From: CAVQBP01 sp964448105
Lineage (GTDB): Bacteria > Bacteroidota > Ignavibacteria > Ignavibacteriales > Ignavibacteriaceae
DNA: 64,000 bases
NCBI GenBank assembly: GCA_964448105.1
Contig: CAYUVK010000007.1
Coordinates: 1-64,000, forward strand
Direction: 5' to 3'
Of the stretch, positions 44,416 through 53,614 are shown piece by piece (the first letter of the stretch is position 1; every line of letters begins with the position of its first letter). The position numbers were made by a program, and so were the translations under genes. The notes under the pieces are model-generated. The model did not search any database. It had not been told where the DNA came from and saw only the letters and a program-made list of their open reading frames with translations.

Positions 44416-46953
44416 TCACTTAAACTTCTTAAATAAATCTTTGATTTTTTCTTCAGCTTTCTTCTGAAGCTGTTTCTTTACAGTATCAACTTTTTGTTCT
44501 GCTTGTTTTTGAACTTCTACTTTTTTCTCTTCTACTTTTTGTTTTACTTCTTCTTTAACCGTCTCTTCAACATTTTTTGCAGCTTCTTTGGCTGTTTCTC
44601 CTCCGCTGAATGAAAGGCTTGGAGAATCAATCTTACCTTTAATCAATACATCTACTTTAACATTATTTGATGACATTACATTTACATCTTTTTTCAATAA
44701 ACTGCTGACAGCCTTATTAACATTGCTCTTCAAATTTCCAGCAGGTATGTTAATACCCATATTATAATCCAGGGATTGGTCAATGCCGTTTGAACCGGCT
44801 AAGGTAACATCATAATTACTTACTTTGTAATTTACAGGGGAAAGATAAAATCGTCCGTTAGTAATTTTATAAGAAATATTAACATTATTCAAATTCGGAT
44901 TCGATAATTGAGATATATTTAATTTATCTCCGATTAACTGGAATGGCTTGAATCCTTTTACTTCTGCACTGGGAATAGAAAGATTCCCGGTGCTGTTAAA
45001 TGAATCCCAGTTTGGGAGCATTCCATCGGTTAAAGTTGATGTTAAATTCAATTTAGCACCAAATGTCCCCTGAACATATTTAGCCATCGGGACAAATTGT
45101 TTGACAGTTACAAAACTTTTATAAGTATCCTGGATATTAAATTTATTTATATTCATGTTGAATGATATATCGGGAGCAGTTCCTTTTGTTTCATAATACC
45201 CGTTGGCGGTAAATGAACCCCCCAATAAATCTGCTGTTAAATTATTTAAGTTTAATTTTTGGTTTTTTAATTCTATTGTCCCTTTAACATTTTGCATTGT
45301 AAGATTATCGTAGATCAATTTTTTAAAACTTGCATTTGCAGTGAAACTTATGTTTTCAGGTAAATCAACAGCTTGCAATTTTGTAGTATCGCTTTTCTGT
45401 TCACCTTTAGTCATAAAAGGATTCACATCAAAATAATCTGAAGATAAATTTAATCTGCCGTTTAATGTTCCGTTACTTAATAAATAAGAAACTACATTAT
45501 TTAAATCTCCATCAGCACTTAAATCGCTCTTACCCAAAGTCATATTAAAATTGGAAAGTTTAAAACTCTTTGGAGTTAAATTAAGAGAAGCATTGCTAAT
45601 CTTAATTTCTTCTGGAGAATTTTTCCCAGCATATAAAATATTATTTGCTGAAATATTACCCGATGCATTAATGTTTTCATATTGTTTGTTTTTAACATTG
45701 GCCAGGTTTCCCTTCATAGAAAAATCAGCATTTACGATTCCTTCAAATTTGGAAATGCCCTCCATATGTATTGCGTCTTTTAATTGACCTAAATTAATTT
45801 TCCCCTTCATTGAAGCATCTACATAAGGTCCTGATTGCGGCTGCTTAATTAAAACTTTGGCATCGAAAGGTTCACTTCCCAGTTCCCAGTGAAATTTTTT
45901 GATATCAATGATTGTATTATCGGGGCTTCCGCCGGGATTATTAATTGCCAGATCAATATTTACATTATTAACCGGTGTAGGAAGCTTGGGATATTGAAAC
46001 ATCCCGTTATTAACCTTAAGTGCAATGCTAAATTCAGGCAAATGATTTTCGCTGTAAATACCATTAACATTTCCGCTAAAAGATAATTTACCTGATGATT
46101 TCAAGTCGTTAAAGTTTTGGGAATAAATTGCAGGTATTAAAGAAATGAAATCTTTAAAGTTCGTTTCGGGAGATTCAAATTTTAAATCGATAACAGTACT
46201 TTTCTCTTTATTTTGAACCGAGCCGTCAAATTTTAATTTTAGATTATTTATGCTTAACTCATTTTCTTTTAAAGTGAATTTTTTTGAAGGAACATCTGCA
46301 TTTAAAGTTAAATTCAATCCAGCTTTAACTTTATTTAAATATGTAACACCTTTATTCTCGAATGTTAGTTCATCAATAGTAGTTTTGGTATCAATATTAA
46401 AATTGTCCTGGGTAAAATCCCCGCTGCCGCTGTGGTTTAGGTTTTTCATTGCCACTACCATACCGGATGTCTGGTCAACGTATGCAATGTTTGCATTGCT
46501 TATTGAATAATTTTGAAGTGCAACATTGAAATTTGATTTAGATGTAGACGTATCAGATGATTCATATATATTATAATTAGCAGTACTATCCTTTAATACA
46601 TAAATAAGAATATTTGGTTTTTCAATGCTTAATCCTTTTATTAAAATTTTACCGCCAAAGACAGCTTTCCAAACATCAACTGTTGTCTTAAAAGATTTTG
46701 CACTTAATAAAGTATCTCCTTCAAAAGGAGCTTTATTTATTAAAGAAATATCGTCAATCGATAAAGTAAAATCAGGGAAATGCTCGAACATATTTAAACC
46801 TACTCCGCTGAAATCCAAAGTAGCATTTATTTTTTTGTTTACTTCACTTTTCACTACATCTTCAATTTCACCTTTGAAAAAAAGAGGTATTACAAGCATT
46901 AGAACAATTATTACAACGAAAATTATTCCGATGATTTTTAAAAATTTTTTCAT
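44416..46953 (-). CDS. AsmA-like inner-membrane-anchored protein
   Basis: An 845-residue protein. One N-terminal membrane helix (residues 5-28) is followed by the AsmA N-domain (EVNKKINATLDFSGVGLNMF, then HFPDFTLSIDDISLINKAPF), a long repetitive beta region of the kind that forms hydrophobic grooves in AsmA-like lipid-transfer proteins, and an AsmA C-terminal region (FNSTGNLSIPSAEVKGFKPF). The last ~60 residues are a Lys/Glu-rich coiled coil. It probably helps phospholipid or outer-membrane homeostasis in the periplasm. Confidence 0.88.
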   Translation of the reverse strand: MKKFLKIIGIIFVVIIVLMLVIPLFFKGEIEDVVKSEVNKKINATLDFSGVGLNMFEHFPDFTLSIDDISLINKAPFEGDTLLSAKSFKTTVDVWKAVFGGKILIKGLSIEKPNILIYVLKDSTANYNIYESSDTSTSKSNFNVALQNYSISNANIAYVDQTSGMVVAMKNLNHSGSGDFTQDNFNIDTKTTIDELTFENKGVTYLNKVKAGLNLTLNADVPSKKFTLKENELSINNLKLKFDGSVQNKEKSTVIDLKFESPETNFKDFISLIPAIYSQNFNDLKSSGKLSFSGNVNGIYSENHLPEFSIALKVNNGMFQYPKLPTPVNNVNIDLAINNPGGSPDNTIIDIKKFHWELGSEPFDAKVLIKQPQSGPYVDASMKGKINLGQLKDAIHMEGISKFEGIVNADFSMKGNLANVKNKQYENINASGNISANNILYAGKNSPEEIKISNASLNLTPKSFKLSNFNMTLGKSDLSADGDLNNVVSYLLSNGTLNGRLNLSSDYFDVNPFMTKGEQKSDTTKLQAVDLPENISFTANASFKKLIYDNLTMQNVKGTIELKNQKLNLNNLTADLLGGSFTANGYYETKGTAPDISFNMNINKFNIQDTYKSFVTVKQFVPMAKYVQGTFGAKLNLTSTLTDGMLPNWDSFNSTGNLSIPSAEVKGFKPFQLIGDKLNISQLSNPNLNNVNISYKITNGRFYLSPVNYKVSNYDVTLAGSNGIDQSLDYNMGINIPAGNLKSNVNKAVSSLLKKDVNVMSSNNVKVDVLIKGKIDSPSLSFSGGETAKEAAKNVEETVKEEVKQKVEEKKVEVQKQAEQKVDTVKKQLQKKAEEKIKDLFKKFK

Positions 46954-47075
46954 GATAATTATCTTTTATTTGTGAATTTGAAATTGACGAAAAGACTTAT
47001 TGTAAAATAATATTTATTCCTCACTTATGGAAAGAAATATTTCACTAAATATATTAAGCGAGTTTAACAATCACC

Positions 47076-47519
47076 TTATTTATCTTCTTTATGTTTGGAT
47101 AAATAATAATCAACCGAAATGGTACCCGAACCGTAAAAAAGAAAGAATAATATTAATGCCAGTATAAGAATTAAATAACCCAGCTGGGAATTTAGTGCAA
47201 ATAAATCCTGGTGGTAATCAATAAAAATTATTGATAAAACTACAATCGGTAGCTGGAAAAGGACAATCAGTCTTGTTAGAAGACCAATTGCTATCAGCAA
47301 TCCGCCGGCTATATCAAAAGCAATTACATACTGTGAAGACAAGCTGAAAGTGAAAAGATCAATATTGCTTTTCTCCATCATCTGGATTACCTGTTCCCGG
47401 TGTTCAATTAAAGCAGCACCTTTTACAATAAATATTATACCTAATACAACTCTTAATAAATCGATCCATTTGGGATGATGGCGGTCTGCCCATGATTCAA
47501 GTTTTAATATTGCATTCAT
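47076..47519 (-). CDS. DoxX family membrane protein
   Basis: A 147-residue protein with four membrane helices and the DoxX pattern: LLRVVLGIIFIVKGAALIEH in helix 1, FDIAGGLLIAIGLLTRLIVLFQLPIVV in helices 2-3. DoxX-like proteins have been linked to quinone-related electron transfer and thiosulfate oxidation in Archaea; the role of this bacterial form is unknown. Single gene. Confidence 0.85.
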   Translation of the reverse strand: MNAILKLESWADRHHPKWIDLLRVVLGIIFIVKGAALIEHREQVIQMMEKSNIDLFTFSLSSQYVIAFDIAGGLLIAIGLLTRLIVLFQLPIVVLSIIFIDYHQDLFALNSQLGYLILILALILFFLFYGSGTISVDYYLSKHKEDK

Positions 47520-47670
47520 ATTACCTCCCCATTAAAACTTTTTAGAAATCTAATCAAAATAAAGGAAACTAGAAAGGTAATTTAAATGTTAATGATCAGA
47601 AATTGATTAGTGATATAGAATGTTAGCATGATAGGGGCATAAAGTTTTTGGCGTGTAATTCTATTAAGAA

Positions 47671-47700
47671 AGGAGATTTCTCCCTTCGGTCGAAATGACA
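47671..47700. repeat. Dispersed REP-like sequence
   Basis: The string GGAGATTTCTCCCTTCGGTCGAAATGACA (shown here in part: GGAGATTTCTCC, then CTTCGGTCGAAATGACA) resembles a short palindromic sequence I have seen repeated in intergenic regions of many Bacteroidota and related genomes. Only one copy occurs in this window, so the assignment rests on recall. Confidence 0.45.
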
Positions 47701-47728
47701 ATTACTACATAAGTGATATTATTTAAAC

Positions 47729-49162
47729 TTATTCAATTGAATTCAAAATAATATAAAATTCAGTTTCTTTACCCGGTTCCGATATTACATTTACTTCCCC
47801 GTTATGCCAATTAATTATTGATTTAACTACGGACAAACCTAATCCCACTCCGCCTGTGGTTCTATTTCTTGATGATTCGATTCTGTAAAACCTGTCGAAT
47901 ATTTTTGGTAAAACTTCGGGGAGAATCCCTTCACCCTTATTAATTACAGATATTTTAACTTCATTATTCTGAATCAATTTTGTTCTTATAATTACCGTAT
48001 GATTTTCATATCCATACTTAATAGCATTTTCAATTAAATTTGTTAAAGCGGATCTGATTAATTCACTATCAATTTCCAATGAAATATCCTGACTTAATTC
48101 TAAAGAAAGGCAAATGTTTTTTTCCTTTCCAAGATTTTTCAAAGGGGAAACAATATCATTAAGAAATTTATTTAACTTAACTCTTTCTTTATTAAGTTTG
48201 ATTAAAGAGTGATCAAACTTTGATATAAAGAAAAGCTTATCAACTATGCTTATTAATCTTAATGTTTCTTCATAATTGCTAACAAGTATTTGCCTGTACT
48301 CAACAGGGGTTTTAGGTGATCTCAATGCAATTTCAATTTCCCCTCTTAAAATTGTAAGCGGTGTCTTTAATTCATGCGAAGCAGAGATAGAAAATTGATT
48401 CATATATTGTATGGAATTTTTTATTCTCAAAATCATTTCATTCATTTTCTTTACAAGACGACCGTACTCATCCCTGAATTCTTCCCCTTCAATTTTTTCA
48501 TCCAAATTTTGAGTTGTTATTTCCTCAGTTTTTTTGATTATGTAGTCAATTCTTGAGAGGGATTTCGAAGAAATAATATAACCCCCTAATATTGAAAATA
48601 TGAAGAAGACCGGGGCAATTATAATAAAAATTTCTGCCAGGCTTTCCAGTGTTTCACTAATATGATGCAAAGGGAATGCAACTATAATATTATATTGATC
48701 TTTATTCAGGACAGCGGCTCTTATTGGATAGCCGGATATGGTTGTATCCGAAAATGTTGCCATTTTAACTTTTTGATTTTCGGCGTTTCGGATACTTATT
48801 GAATGATTTCTTAAGTTCTCTGTTTTGAAAATAGAATTATTATTTAATTCAACCTGGACAAATGTATTCCTCGGATTCAAAATAACTGCATCAAAAATAA
48901 GATCATAAACAAAATCTTCCTGGGATGCATAAACCGAATCGGGTTGGAAATGTGTAAGATTAAATTTTTTATCCTGTACAAAATTATAGATCGATTCAGC
49001 CTGCCTGCTTAAAGAGGTATCCAGTTGATGATACATACTGTTGCCGAGATAAAAGTAGACAAGTATTCCTATTACAATCTCAAGTAAGAGAAATAAAGAG
49101 GAGTACCAGAGGGTTGTTTTAAATCTTGTTGTTCTTATGTAAGATTTTAGATTGGCTAACAT
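47729..49162 (-). CDS. OmpR-type sensor histidine kinase
   Basis: A 477-residue classical kinase: membrane helix 1 (residues ~18-38), a periplasmic sensor of about 145 residues, helix 2 (IFIIIAPVFFIFSILGGYII), HAMP linker, HisKA with FSISASHELKTPLTILRGEI, and an ATPase domain with NLIENAIKYGY and GGVGLGLSVVKSII. It lies 86 nt downstream of its probable partner response regulator. The domain order resembles CusS-like sensors, but the signal is unknown. Confidence 0.9.
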   Translation of the reverse strand: MLANLKSYIRTTRFKTTLWYSSLFLLLEIVIGILVYFYLGNSMYHQLDTSLSRQAESIYNFVQDKKFNLTHFQPDSVYASQEDFVYDLIFDAVILNPRNTFVQVELNNNSIFKTENLRNHSISIRNAENQKVKMATFSDTTISGYPIRAAVLNKDQYNIIVAFPLHHISETLESLAEIFIIIAPVFFIFSILGGYIISSKSLSRIDYIIKKTEEITTQNLDEKIEGEEFRDEYGRLVKKMNEMILRIKNSIQYMNQFSISASHELKTPLTILRGEIEIALRSPKTPVEYRQILVSNYEETLRLISIVDKLFFISKFDHSLIKLNKERVKLNKFLNDIVSPLKNLGKEKNICLSLELSQDISLEIDSELIRSALTNLIENAIKYGYENHTVIIRTKLIQNNEVKISVINKGEGILPEVLPKIFDRFYRIESSRNRTTGGVGLGLSVVKSIINWHNGEVNVISEPGKETEFYIILNSIE

Positions 49163-49248
49163 AAAAATTTACATTTGACAGGGAATAATTTATTCCGAGC
49201 TGAATCAAAAATGGTTAATTATAATTAAAAATACTTTTTAGATACGAT

Positions 49249-49920
49249 TCATTCATCCTTTATCATATAACCTATGCCTCTAACGGTGTTAAGAAGCTGC
49301 ATATCAAAACCTTTATCTATTTTATTTCGAAGTTTATTTATATAAACATCGATTACATTTGTATCGGTATCAAAGTGGTAATCATAAACATGTTCGGTAA
49401 GAATAGTCCGCGAAATGATTTTATTTTTGTTTCTAATTAGGTATTCCAGTATTGAATATTCTTTAGGAGTTAAAGTTATCTCGTTGCCATTCCTCAATAC
49501 CTTATGAGTTTGAGTATCTAGTATTAAATCGCCGGCATTAAGTTCAGTAGATTTGCTCACAGATACTCGTCGAAGCAAAGCTCTTACCCGCGCAACTAGC
49601 TCTTCAAATGAAAAGGGTTTCGTTAAGTAATCATCGGCACCTATGTTCAATCCTTCTATCTTATCTGTTAAAGAGCCTTTGGCAGTTAAGAACAATACCG
49701 GGGTTAAAATATTTTCTTTCCTTAATTCTTTTAACAACGTAAAGCCGTCTTTAAAGGGAAGCATAACATCAAGAATAATTAAATCATATTCTTCGGATAA
49801 TGCAAGGCGGAATCCTTCTTTGCCGTCAAATGCAGTATCAACGGAATAATATTCTTCTTCCAGTCCTTTTTTAATGAAAGAAGCAACTTTCTTTTCGTCT
49901 TCAACAACTAAAATTCTCAC
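49249..49920 (-). CDS. OmpR/PhoB-family response regulator
   Basis: A 223-residue regulator: receiver domain with phospho-acceptor Asp51 in LIILDVMLPFKDGF, Lys in YLTKPFSFEELVARVRALLRR, and a C-terminal winged helix with LTPKEYSILEYLIRNKNKIISRTIL, then VDVYINKLRNKID. It acts as a transcription factor on unknown promoters and pairs with the kinase downstream. The secreted polycationic gene just upstream, in the same direction, is a plausible target but has its own terminator. Confidence 0.93.
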   Translation of the reverse strand: MRILVVEDEKKVASFIKKGLEEEYYSVDTAFDGKEGFRLALSEEYDLIILDVMLPFKDGFTLLKELRKENILTPVLFLTAKGSLTDKIEGLNIGADDYLTKPFSFEELVARVRALLRRVSVSKSTELNAGDLILDTQTHKVLRNGNEITLTPKEYSILEYLIRNKNKIISRTILTEHVYDYHFDTDTNVIDVYINKLRNKIDKGFDMQLLNTVRGIGYMIKDE

Positions 49921-49933
49921 GGTTTAAAATTAT

Positions 49934-49963
49934 AAAAAAAAAGGAGAGTAAAAAACTCTCCTT
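49934..49963 (-). terminator. Rho-independent terminator
   Basis: On the minus strand AAGGAGAGT and ACTCTCCTT form a 9-bp stem (49941-49949 with 49955-49963, 5-nt loop) followed by a run of T residues opposite 49934-49940. It ends the gene at 49989-50315 and separates it from the response regulator. Confidence 0.9.
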
Positions 49964-49988
49964 AACTTCATATAAAATAAAAAACTAA

Positions 49989-50315
49989 CTATTTAGATTG
50001 ATTTGCTTCGTTATCTGTCTTCTTCGTTTCTTTTTTCAAACTTGTAGAAGTTTTTTTCGATTTTGACCAGTTTTTTGAAGTTTTGGTCATTTTATGTGCT
50101 TTGTGATGCTTAGCAGAAGCTACTTGTTTCTTGCTGCTCATTGCTGAAGAATCTTTTGTCTTCATTTCAGTTTTACTTGCAGTAGTTGCTTTCTTTTCTA
50201 CCTGCGTAGTTTTATGGGTTTTCTTTGTTGCCTTCTGGCCTGCATAAGAAGAGCTATTTATACCCAAAACGAAAAGGGAAAGAACAATTGCTAATGCGAT
50301 AAAACGAGTTTTCAT
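49989..50315 (-). CDS. Secreted lysine/threonine-rich small protein (Asr-like)
   Basis: A 108-residue protein. The signal peptide (RFIALAIVLSLFVLGINSSSYA) is followed by a low-complexity mature part of Lys, Thr, Ser, Ala and some His (e.g. SAKHHKAHKMTKTSKNWSKS), with no fold-like region. Composition and size resemble acid-shock protein Asr of enterobacteria, a periplasmic polycation controlled by a two-component system; here too a two-component pair is adjacent. That likeness is compositional only. An AAGGAGAAAAAA sequence precedes the ATG. Confidence 0.65.
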   Translation of the reverse strand: MKTRFIALAIVLSLFVLGINSSSYAGQKATKKTHKTTQVEKKATTASKTEMKTKDSSAMSSKKQVASAKHHKAHKMTKTSKNWSKSKKTSTSLKKETKKTDNEANQSK

Positions 50316-50505
50316 TTTTTTCTCCTTAGAGTTTTTTAGTTTTAATAAAACGTTAGTTCAAACTTACAGGGTAAATATATGCTTGATAGATTAAGGAACC
50401 CTTAATTATTGATTAATGTTTATTAATCTATTTTTAATCTTTTAATTAAAAGAATTACCGGGGTTGAATAGAAGTGAAAAGCTTGCATTCTTTAATAAAA
50501 ATTAC

Positions 50506-50540
50506 AGGGAGTGAAAAATAACGGTAATTTTCCACTCCCT
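50506..50540 (-). terminator. Hairpin terminator of the SnoaL-like gene
   Basis: AGGGAGTGAAAAAT (50506-50519) pairs with ATTTTCCACTCCCT (50527-50540) with one G-U-type mismatch; on the minus strand a TAATTTTTATT stretch follows. It starts about 9 nt after the stop codon. Confidence 0.75.
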
Positions 50541-50548
50541 AAAAATCA

Positions 50549-51070
50549 CTATTTCATATCATCTTTATTATCATTCATATTTTGGTTGTCCATCCATGGA
50601 TTATTATCCGAATTCCATGTATCTACTTGAATCTTCCAGCTGCCATCGTCCTGCTTTTCATAAATAGTTACATATTTACCCTGGTCGTTATATGGAGCAT
50701 CCATTCCCATTATATCCATAGACATATCATAAGTGCCGATATCAACAAGAAGATTACCTTGTAAAAGGACTTTCTTTGAACTTAATTGAAACTTTGTAAA
50801 CTTATTGCCGGAATTTTCATCCATCATCATTGCATTTTTTAAGGCTTCTTTACCTTCCATCATCGGTTGATAACTTGGTAAAGAAATAATATCATCTGCA
50901 TAAAAAGTTAACATTTTTTCATTATCGCCGTTCATCATTGCTTCTGAAAATTGTTTATTCCAATCTTCAATATTTTTTTTCATTTCATCCATATCTTGAG
51001 CAGGTATTTGAATTGAAATAATGGATAGGCAGAAGAGAATGAGCTGAAAAGATCTTGTAATGGCACGCAT
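50549..51070 (-). CDS. Secreted SnoaL-like / DUF4440 protein
   Basis: A 173-residue protein with a signal peptide (RSFQLILFCLSIISIQIPA) and an NTF2/SnoaL-like cone fold: IEDWNKQFSEAMMNGDNEKMLTFYADDIISLPSYQPMMEGKEAL near the start and YVTIYEKQDDGSWKIQVDTWNSD near the end, the two signature blocks of DUF4440. The last ~20 residues are Asp/Asn/Met-rich. Such proteins often bind small ligands or are isomerase-like; no catalytic assignment is possible. AGGAGG lies close before the start. Confidence 0.82.
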   Translation of the reverse strand: MRAITRSFQLILFCLSIISIQIPAQDMDEMKKNIEDWNKQFSEAMMNGDNEKMLTFYADDIISLPSYQPMMEGKEALKNAMMMDENSGNKFTKFQLSSKKVLLQGNLLVDIGTYDMSMDIMGMDAPYNDQGKYVTIYEKQDDGSWKIQVDTWNSDNNPWMDNQNMNDNKDDMK

Positions 51071-51378
51071 AGGATACCTCCTTTTAATTCATATTATAAT
51101 TTAAAGTGAACTATTACGAGCAATCAAAAGAATCTATTTTGGAACTTTAATAATAGCGGAAAGAAATTCTGTGTGAAAAATAGGCAAAGTATATTTTCCT
51201 TTCAAGAAGTAATATAAATTTGTTCTTTCTGGTAAAAGCTGATTAAATGATAGTTGATCCGGGAAACAGACTATTTAAATAATCTTAATAGCTTTAATAC
51301 AGACTTTCTTTCCATTCGAACAATTTATTATATTTATTCTCGACAGATAAATAAAATTGAAATAGGCATTAATCTTTT
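51071..51378. other. Divergent intergenic region, ispG leader
   Basis: About 310 bases between two divergent genes. TAAATTTG at 51215-51222 matches the Bacteroidota -7 consensus TAnnTTTG in the direction of ispG, but no TTTG lies about 20 nt upstream. If used, it would give a ~150-nt leader. No gene or stem-loop seen. Confidence 0.4.
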
Positions 51379-53391
51379 ATGTATGAAGTAATAAGCAGAA
51401 CCAAAAAATACTGCAATAGTTTAACAGAATATTCAAGATATAAAACAAGAGAAGTAAATGTTGGCGGTATTCCATGCGGCGGGAATAATCCTATCCGAAT
51501 CCAATCAATGACAATAACCGATACGATGGATACAAAAGCCACAGTTGAACAGACGATTCGGATGATTGAATCAGGCTGCGATTATGTTAGAATTACGGCT
51601 CCGAGCAAGCTCGAAGCGCAGAATCTTGAAAACATAAAAAAGGAATTGCGGAACAGAGGCTTTAATGTTCCTCTTATTGCGGATATTCATTTTACTCCGA
51701 ATGCAGCAGAAATAGCTGCTCGGATCGTTGAGAAAGTTAGAGTAAATCCCGGTAATTATGCCGATAGAAAAAAGTTTCAGACAATTGAATACACGGATGA
51801 AACTTATAAATCGGAACTTGAGAGAATTAGGGAAAATTTTACCCCTTTAGTTAAAATATGTAAAGAATATGGAACTGCGATGAGAATCGGGACTAATCAC
51901 GGTTCTCTTTCCGATAGAATTATGAGCCGTTACGGTGATACTCAGTTGGGGATGGTCGAATCAGCTTTGGAGTTTGTAAGGATTTGTGAAGATTTAAATT
52001 ACTATGATATAATTCTTTCTATGAAAGCCAGCAATCCTCAGGTGATGGTTCAGGCATACAGGCTTCTAATAAATAAAATGGAAGAAGAAGGGATGAATTA
52101 TCCCCTTCATCTTGGTGTAACTGAAGCTGGCGGGGGTGAAGACGGTAGAATAAAATCTGCTTTAGGTATTGGAACTCTCCTCGAAGATGGTTTAGGCGAT
52201 ACAGTTAGAGTTTCATTAACCGAAAACCCTGAATATGAAGCTCCTGTTGCAATTTATCTTGTGAATAGATATGAAAGAAGAGAAAATCATCTGCCGATAA
52301 AACCAATTGAAGAACCTCCATTTAATCCGTTTGAATATGAAAAAAGACATTCTGTTCAAGATGCATTTATTGGTGGCAGCAATGTTCCGCGGGTAATTAG
52401 CGATTATAGTCTGCGTAATATAAATAATCAAAAAGATCTTGAGGACATAGGTTATTTTTATGATTCCGTGACCGATAAATGGAATATGAGCGATAATGCC
52501 CCGGATATAATTTATCTTGGAGATAAAGAAATTCCATTCGATATTCCTAATGGATTGCATCCGATATATAATTTTAGTTATTGGCAGAATCTTGAGAATA
52601 AATTAAACAAACTGCCACTATTTTCTGTTTCAGAATATTTAAATGCAAAAGAAAAATCAGGTACAGCCAATTTTATACATTTTGATATTCATAAATTATC
52701 AAGTGAATTTATTAGTAATGTTAGAAGTGATACAACAGCAATTTTAGTCCTTGAAACAAATAATCTTCATGGAATGGCTGAACAGCGTAGAGTATTTTTC
52801 GATTTAATTAAAAATGAAGTTAAAAATCCTGTAATTATTAAAAGAAGCTACCACGATATAAATTTAGATCAAATCCGGTTGTATACTTCAACAGATTTTG
52901 GCTCTTTATTAATTGATGGTTTTGGTGATGGTGTCTGGGTTAATGTTAAAAATATTAAAGCCGTTGAAGAAAAAGATCCGGGTAAAGAAATTTTAGTTAG
53001 AAGTTTTATTACAAAAAGAGAATCCGAAGAAAAAATCATTAATAGAATTTTATTTGGAATTTTACAGGCTGCAAGGGTAAGAATATCGAAAACCGAATAT
53101 ATTGCCTGCCCGTCATGCGGAAGAACTTTATTTGATCTTCAAGAAACCACTGAAATGATAAGGAAGCGGACCGAGCATCTTAAAGGAGTAAAAATTGCGA
53201 TTATGGGATGTATTGTTAATGGACCCGGTGAAATGGCGGATGCCGATTATGGTTATGTCGGTTCAGGTGTGGGAAAAATCACATTATATAGAGAGAAAAA
53301 TATTGTAAGAAGAAATATTCCTGCTAAAAATGCCGTGGATGCATTAATTGAATTAATAAAAGAAGATAATAACTGGTTTGAGTCAAATTAA
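51379..53391 (+). CDS. ispG: 4-hydroxy-3-methylbut-2-enyl diphosphate synthase
   Basis: A 670-residue IspG (GcpE) of the long Bacteroidota/Chlorobi/plant type. The N-terminal TIM barrel shows NPIRIQSMTITDTMDTKATV, PLIADIHFTPNAA, KVRVNPGNYADR and RIGTNHGSLSDRI. A ~280-residue insert (about 290-560) replaces the short bacterial linker. The C-terminal [4Fe-4S] domain has CPSCGRTLFDLQ (Cys577/580) and IMGCIVNGPGEMADADYGYVG-like sequence (Cys611). It converts MEcPP to HMBPP in the MEP pathway of isoprenoid synthesis. Confidence 0.95.
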   Translation: MYEVISRTKKYCNSLTEYSRYKTREVNVGGIPCGGNNPIRIQSMTITDTMDTKATVEQTIRMIESGCDYVRITAPSKLEAQNLENIKKELRNRGFNVPLIADIHFTPNAAEIAARIVEKVRVNPGNYADRKKFQTIEYTDETYKSELERIRENFTPLVKICKEYGTAMRIGTNHGSLSDRIMSRYGDTQLGMVESALEFVRICEDLNYYDIILSMKASNPQVMVQAYRLLINKMEEEGMNYPLHLGVTEAGGGEDGRIKSALGIGTLLEDGLGDTVRVSLTENPEYEAPVAIYLVNRYERRENHLPIKPIEEPPFNPFEYEKRHSVQDAFIGGSNVPRVISDYSLRNINNQKDLEDIGYFYDSVTDKWNMSDNAPDIIYLGDKEIPFDIPNGLHPIYNFSYWQNLENKLNKLPLFSVSEYLNAKEKSGTANFIHFDIHKLSSEFISNVRSDTTAILVLETNNLHGMAEQRRVFFDLIKNEVKNPVIIKRSYHDINLDQIRLYTSTDFGSLLIDGFGDGVWVNVKNIKAVEEKDPGKEILVRSFITKRESEEKIINRILFGILQAARVRISKTEYIACPSCGRTLFDLQETTEMIRKRTEHLKGVKIAIMGCIVNGPGEMADADYGYVGSGVGKITLYREKNIVRRNIPAKNAVDALIELIKEDNNWFESN

Positions 53392-53447
53392 TTTTTTTTA
53401 ATCTTTCCAATTATTGTGAAAAGAGAATATTTTCTAAATATCTTTAA

Positions 53448-53479
53448 TTTGTTTGTTAAGCGTTAAAAGTTTATATTTG
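53448..53479 (+). promoter_or_regulatory. Bacteroidota-type promoter
   Basis: TTTG at 53448-53451, 20 nt of spacer, then TATATTTG at 53472-53479 match the -33/-7 consensus (TTTG-N19-21-TAnnTTTG). Transcription would start near 53486, giving an RNA that ends at the terminator at 53612. Confidence 0.6.
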
Positions 53480-53485
53480 TTGACT

Positions 53486-53612
53486 TAACATGGTTGAAAA
53501 AATTTTTGAGAAGTTTAAATATTTCAAACTTGTATTTGGTTCTTTAGAGAACCATTACAAATAGCTATAAAATTAGAAATGCACCCCGATTTAATCGGGG
53601 TGCATTTTTTTT
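53486..53612 (+). ncRNA. Candidate small RNA or attenuator leader
   Basis: About 127 nt between a promoter match and a strong terminator, with no open frame of note. Three stems: AAGTTT/AAACTT (53511-53516 with 53526-53531); a longer hairpin TTGTA + TGGTTCT paired with AGAACCA + TACAA (53530-53543 with 53548-53560, 4-nt loop); and the terminator stem. Stems 1 and 2 share two bases, so they exclude each other partly. No known RNA family is recognised. It could be an independent sRNA or a regulatory leader of nif3. Confidence 0.5.
53579..53612 (+). terminator. Strong Rho-independent terminator before nif3
   Basis: ATGCACCCCGAT (53579-53590) and ATCGGGGTGCAT (53594-53605) form a perfect 12-bp stem with a 3-nt loop, followed by seven T residues to 53612. 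The nif3 start codon lies at 53615. Confidence 0.93.
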
Positions 53613-53614
53613 AT

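Noticed and set aside
53579..53614. Upstream in-frame ATG for nif3 adding MHPDLIGVHFFY
   Set aside because: These codons are the terminator stem and T run; the family N-terminus begins at 53615.
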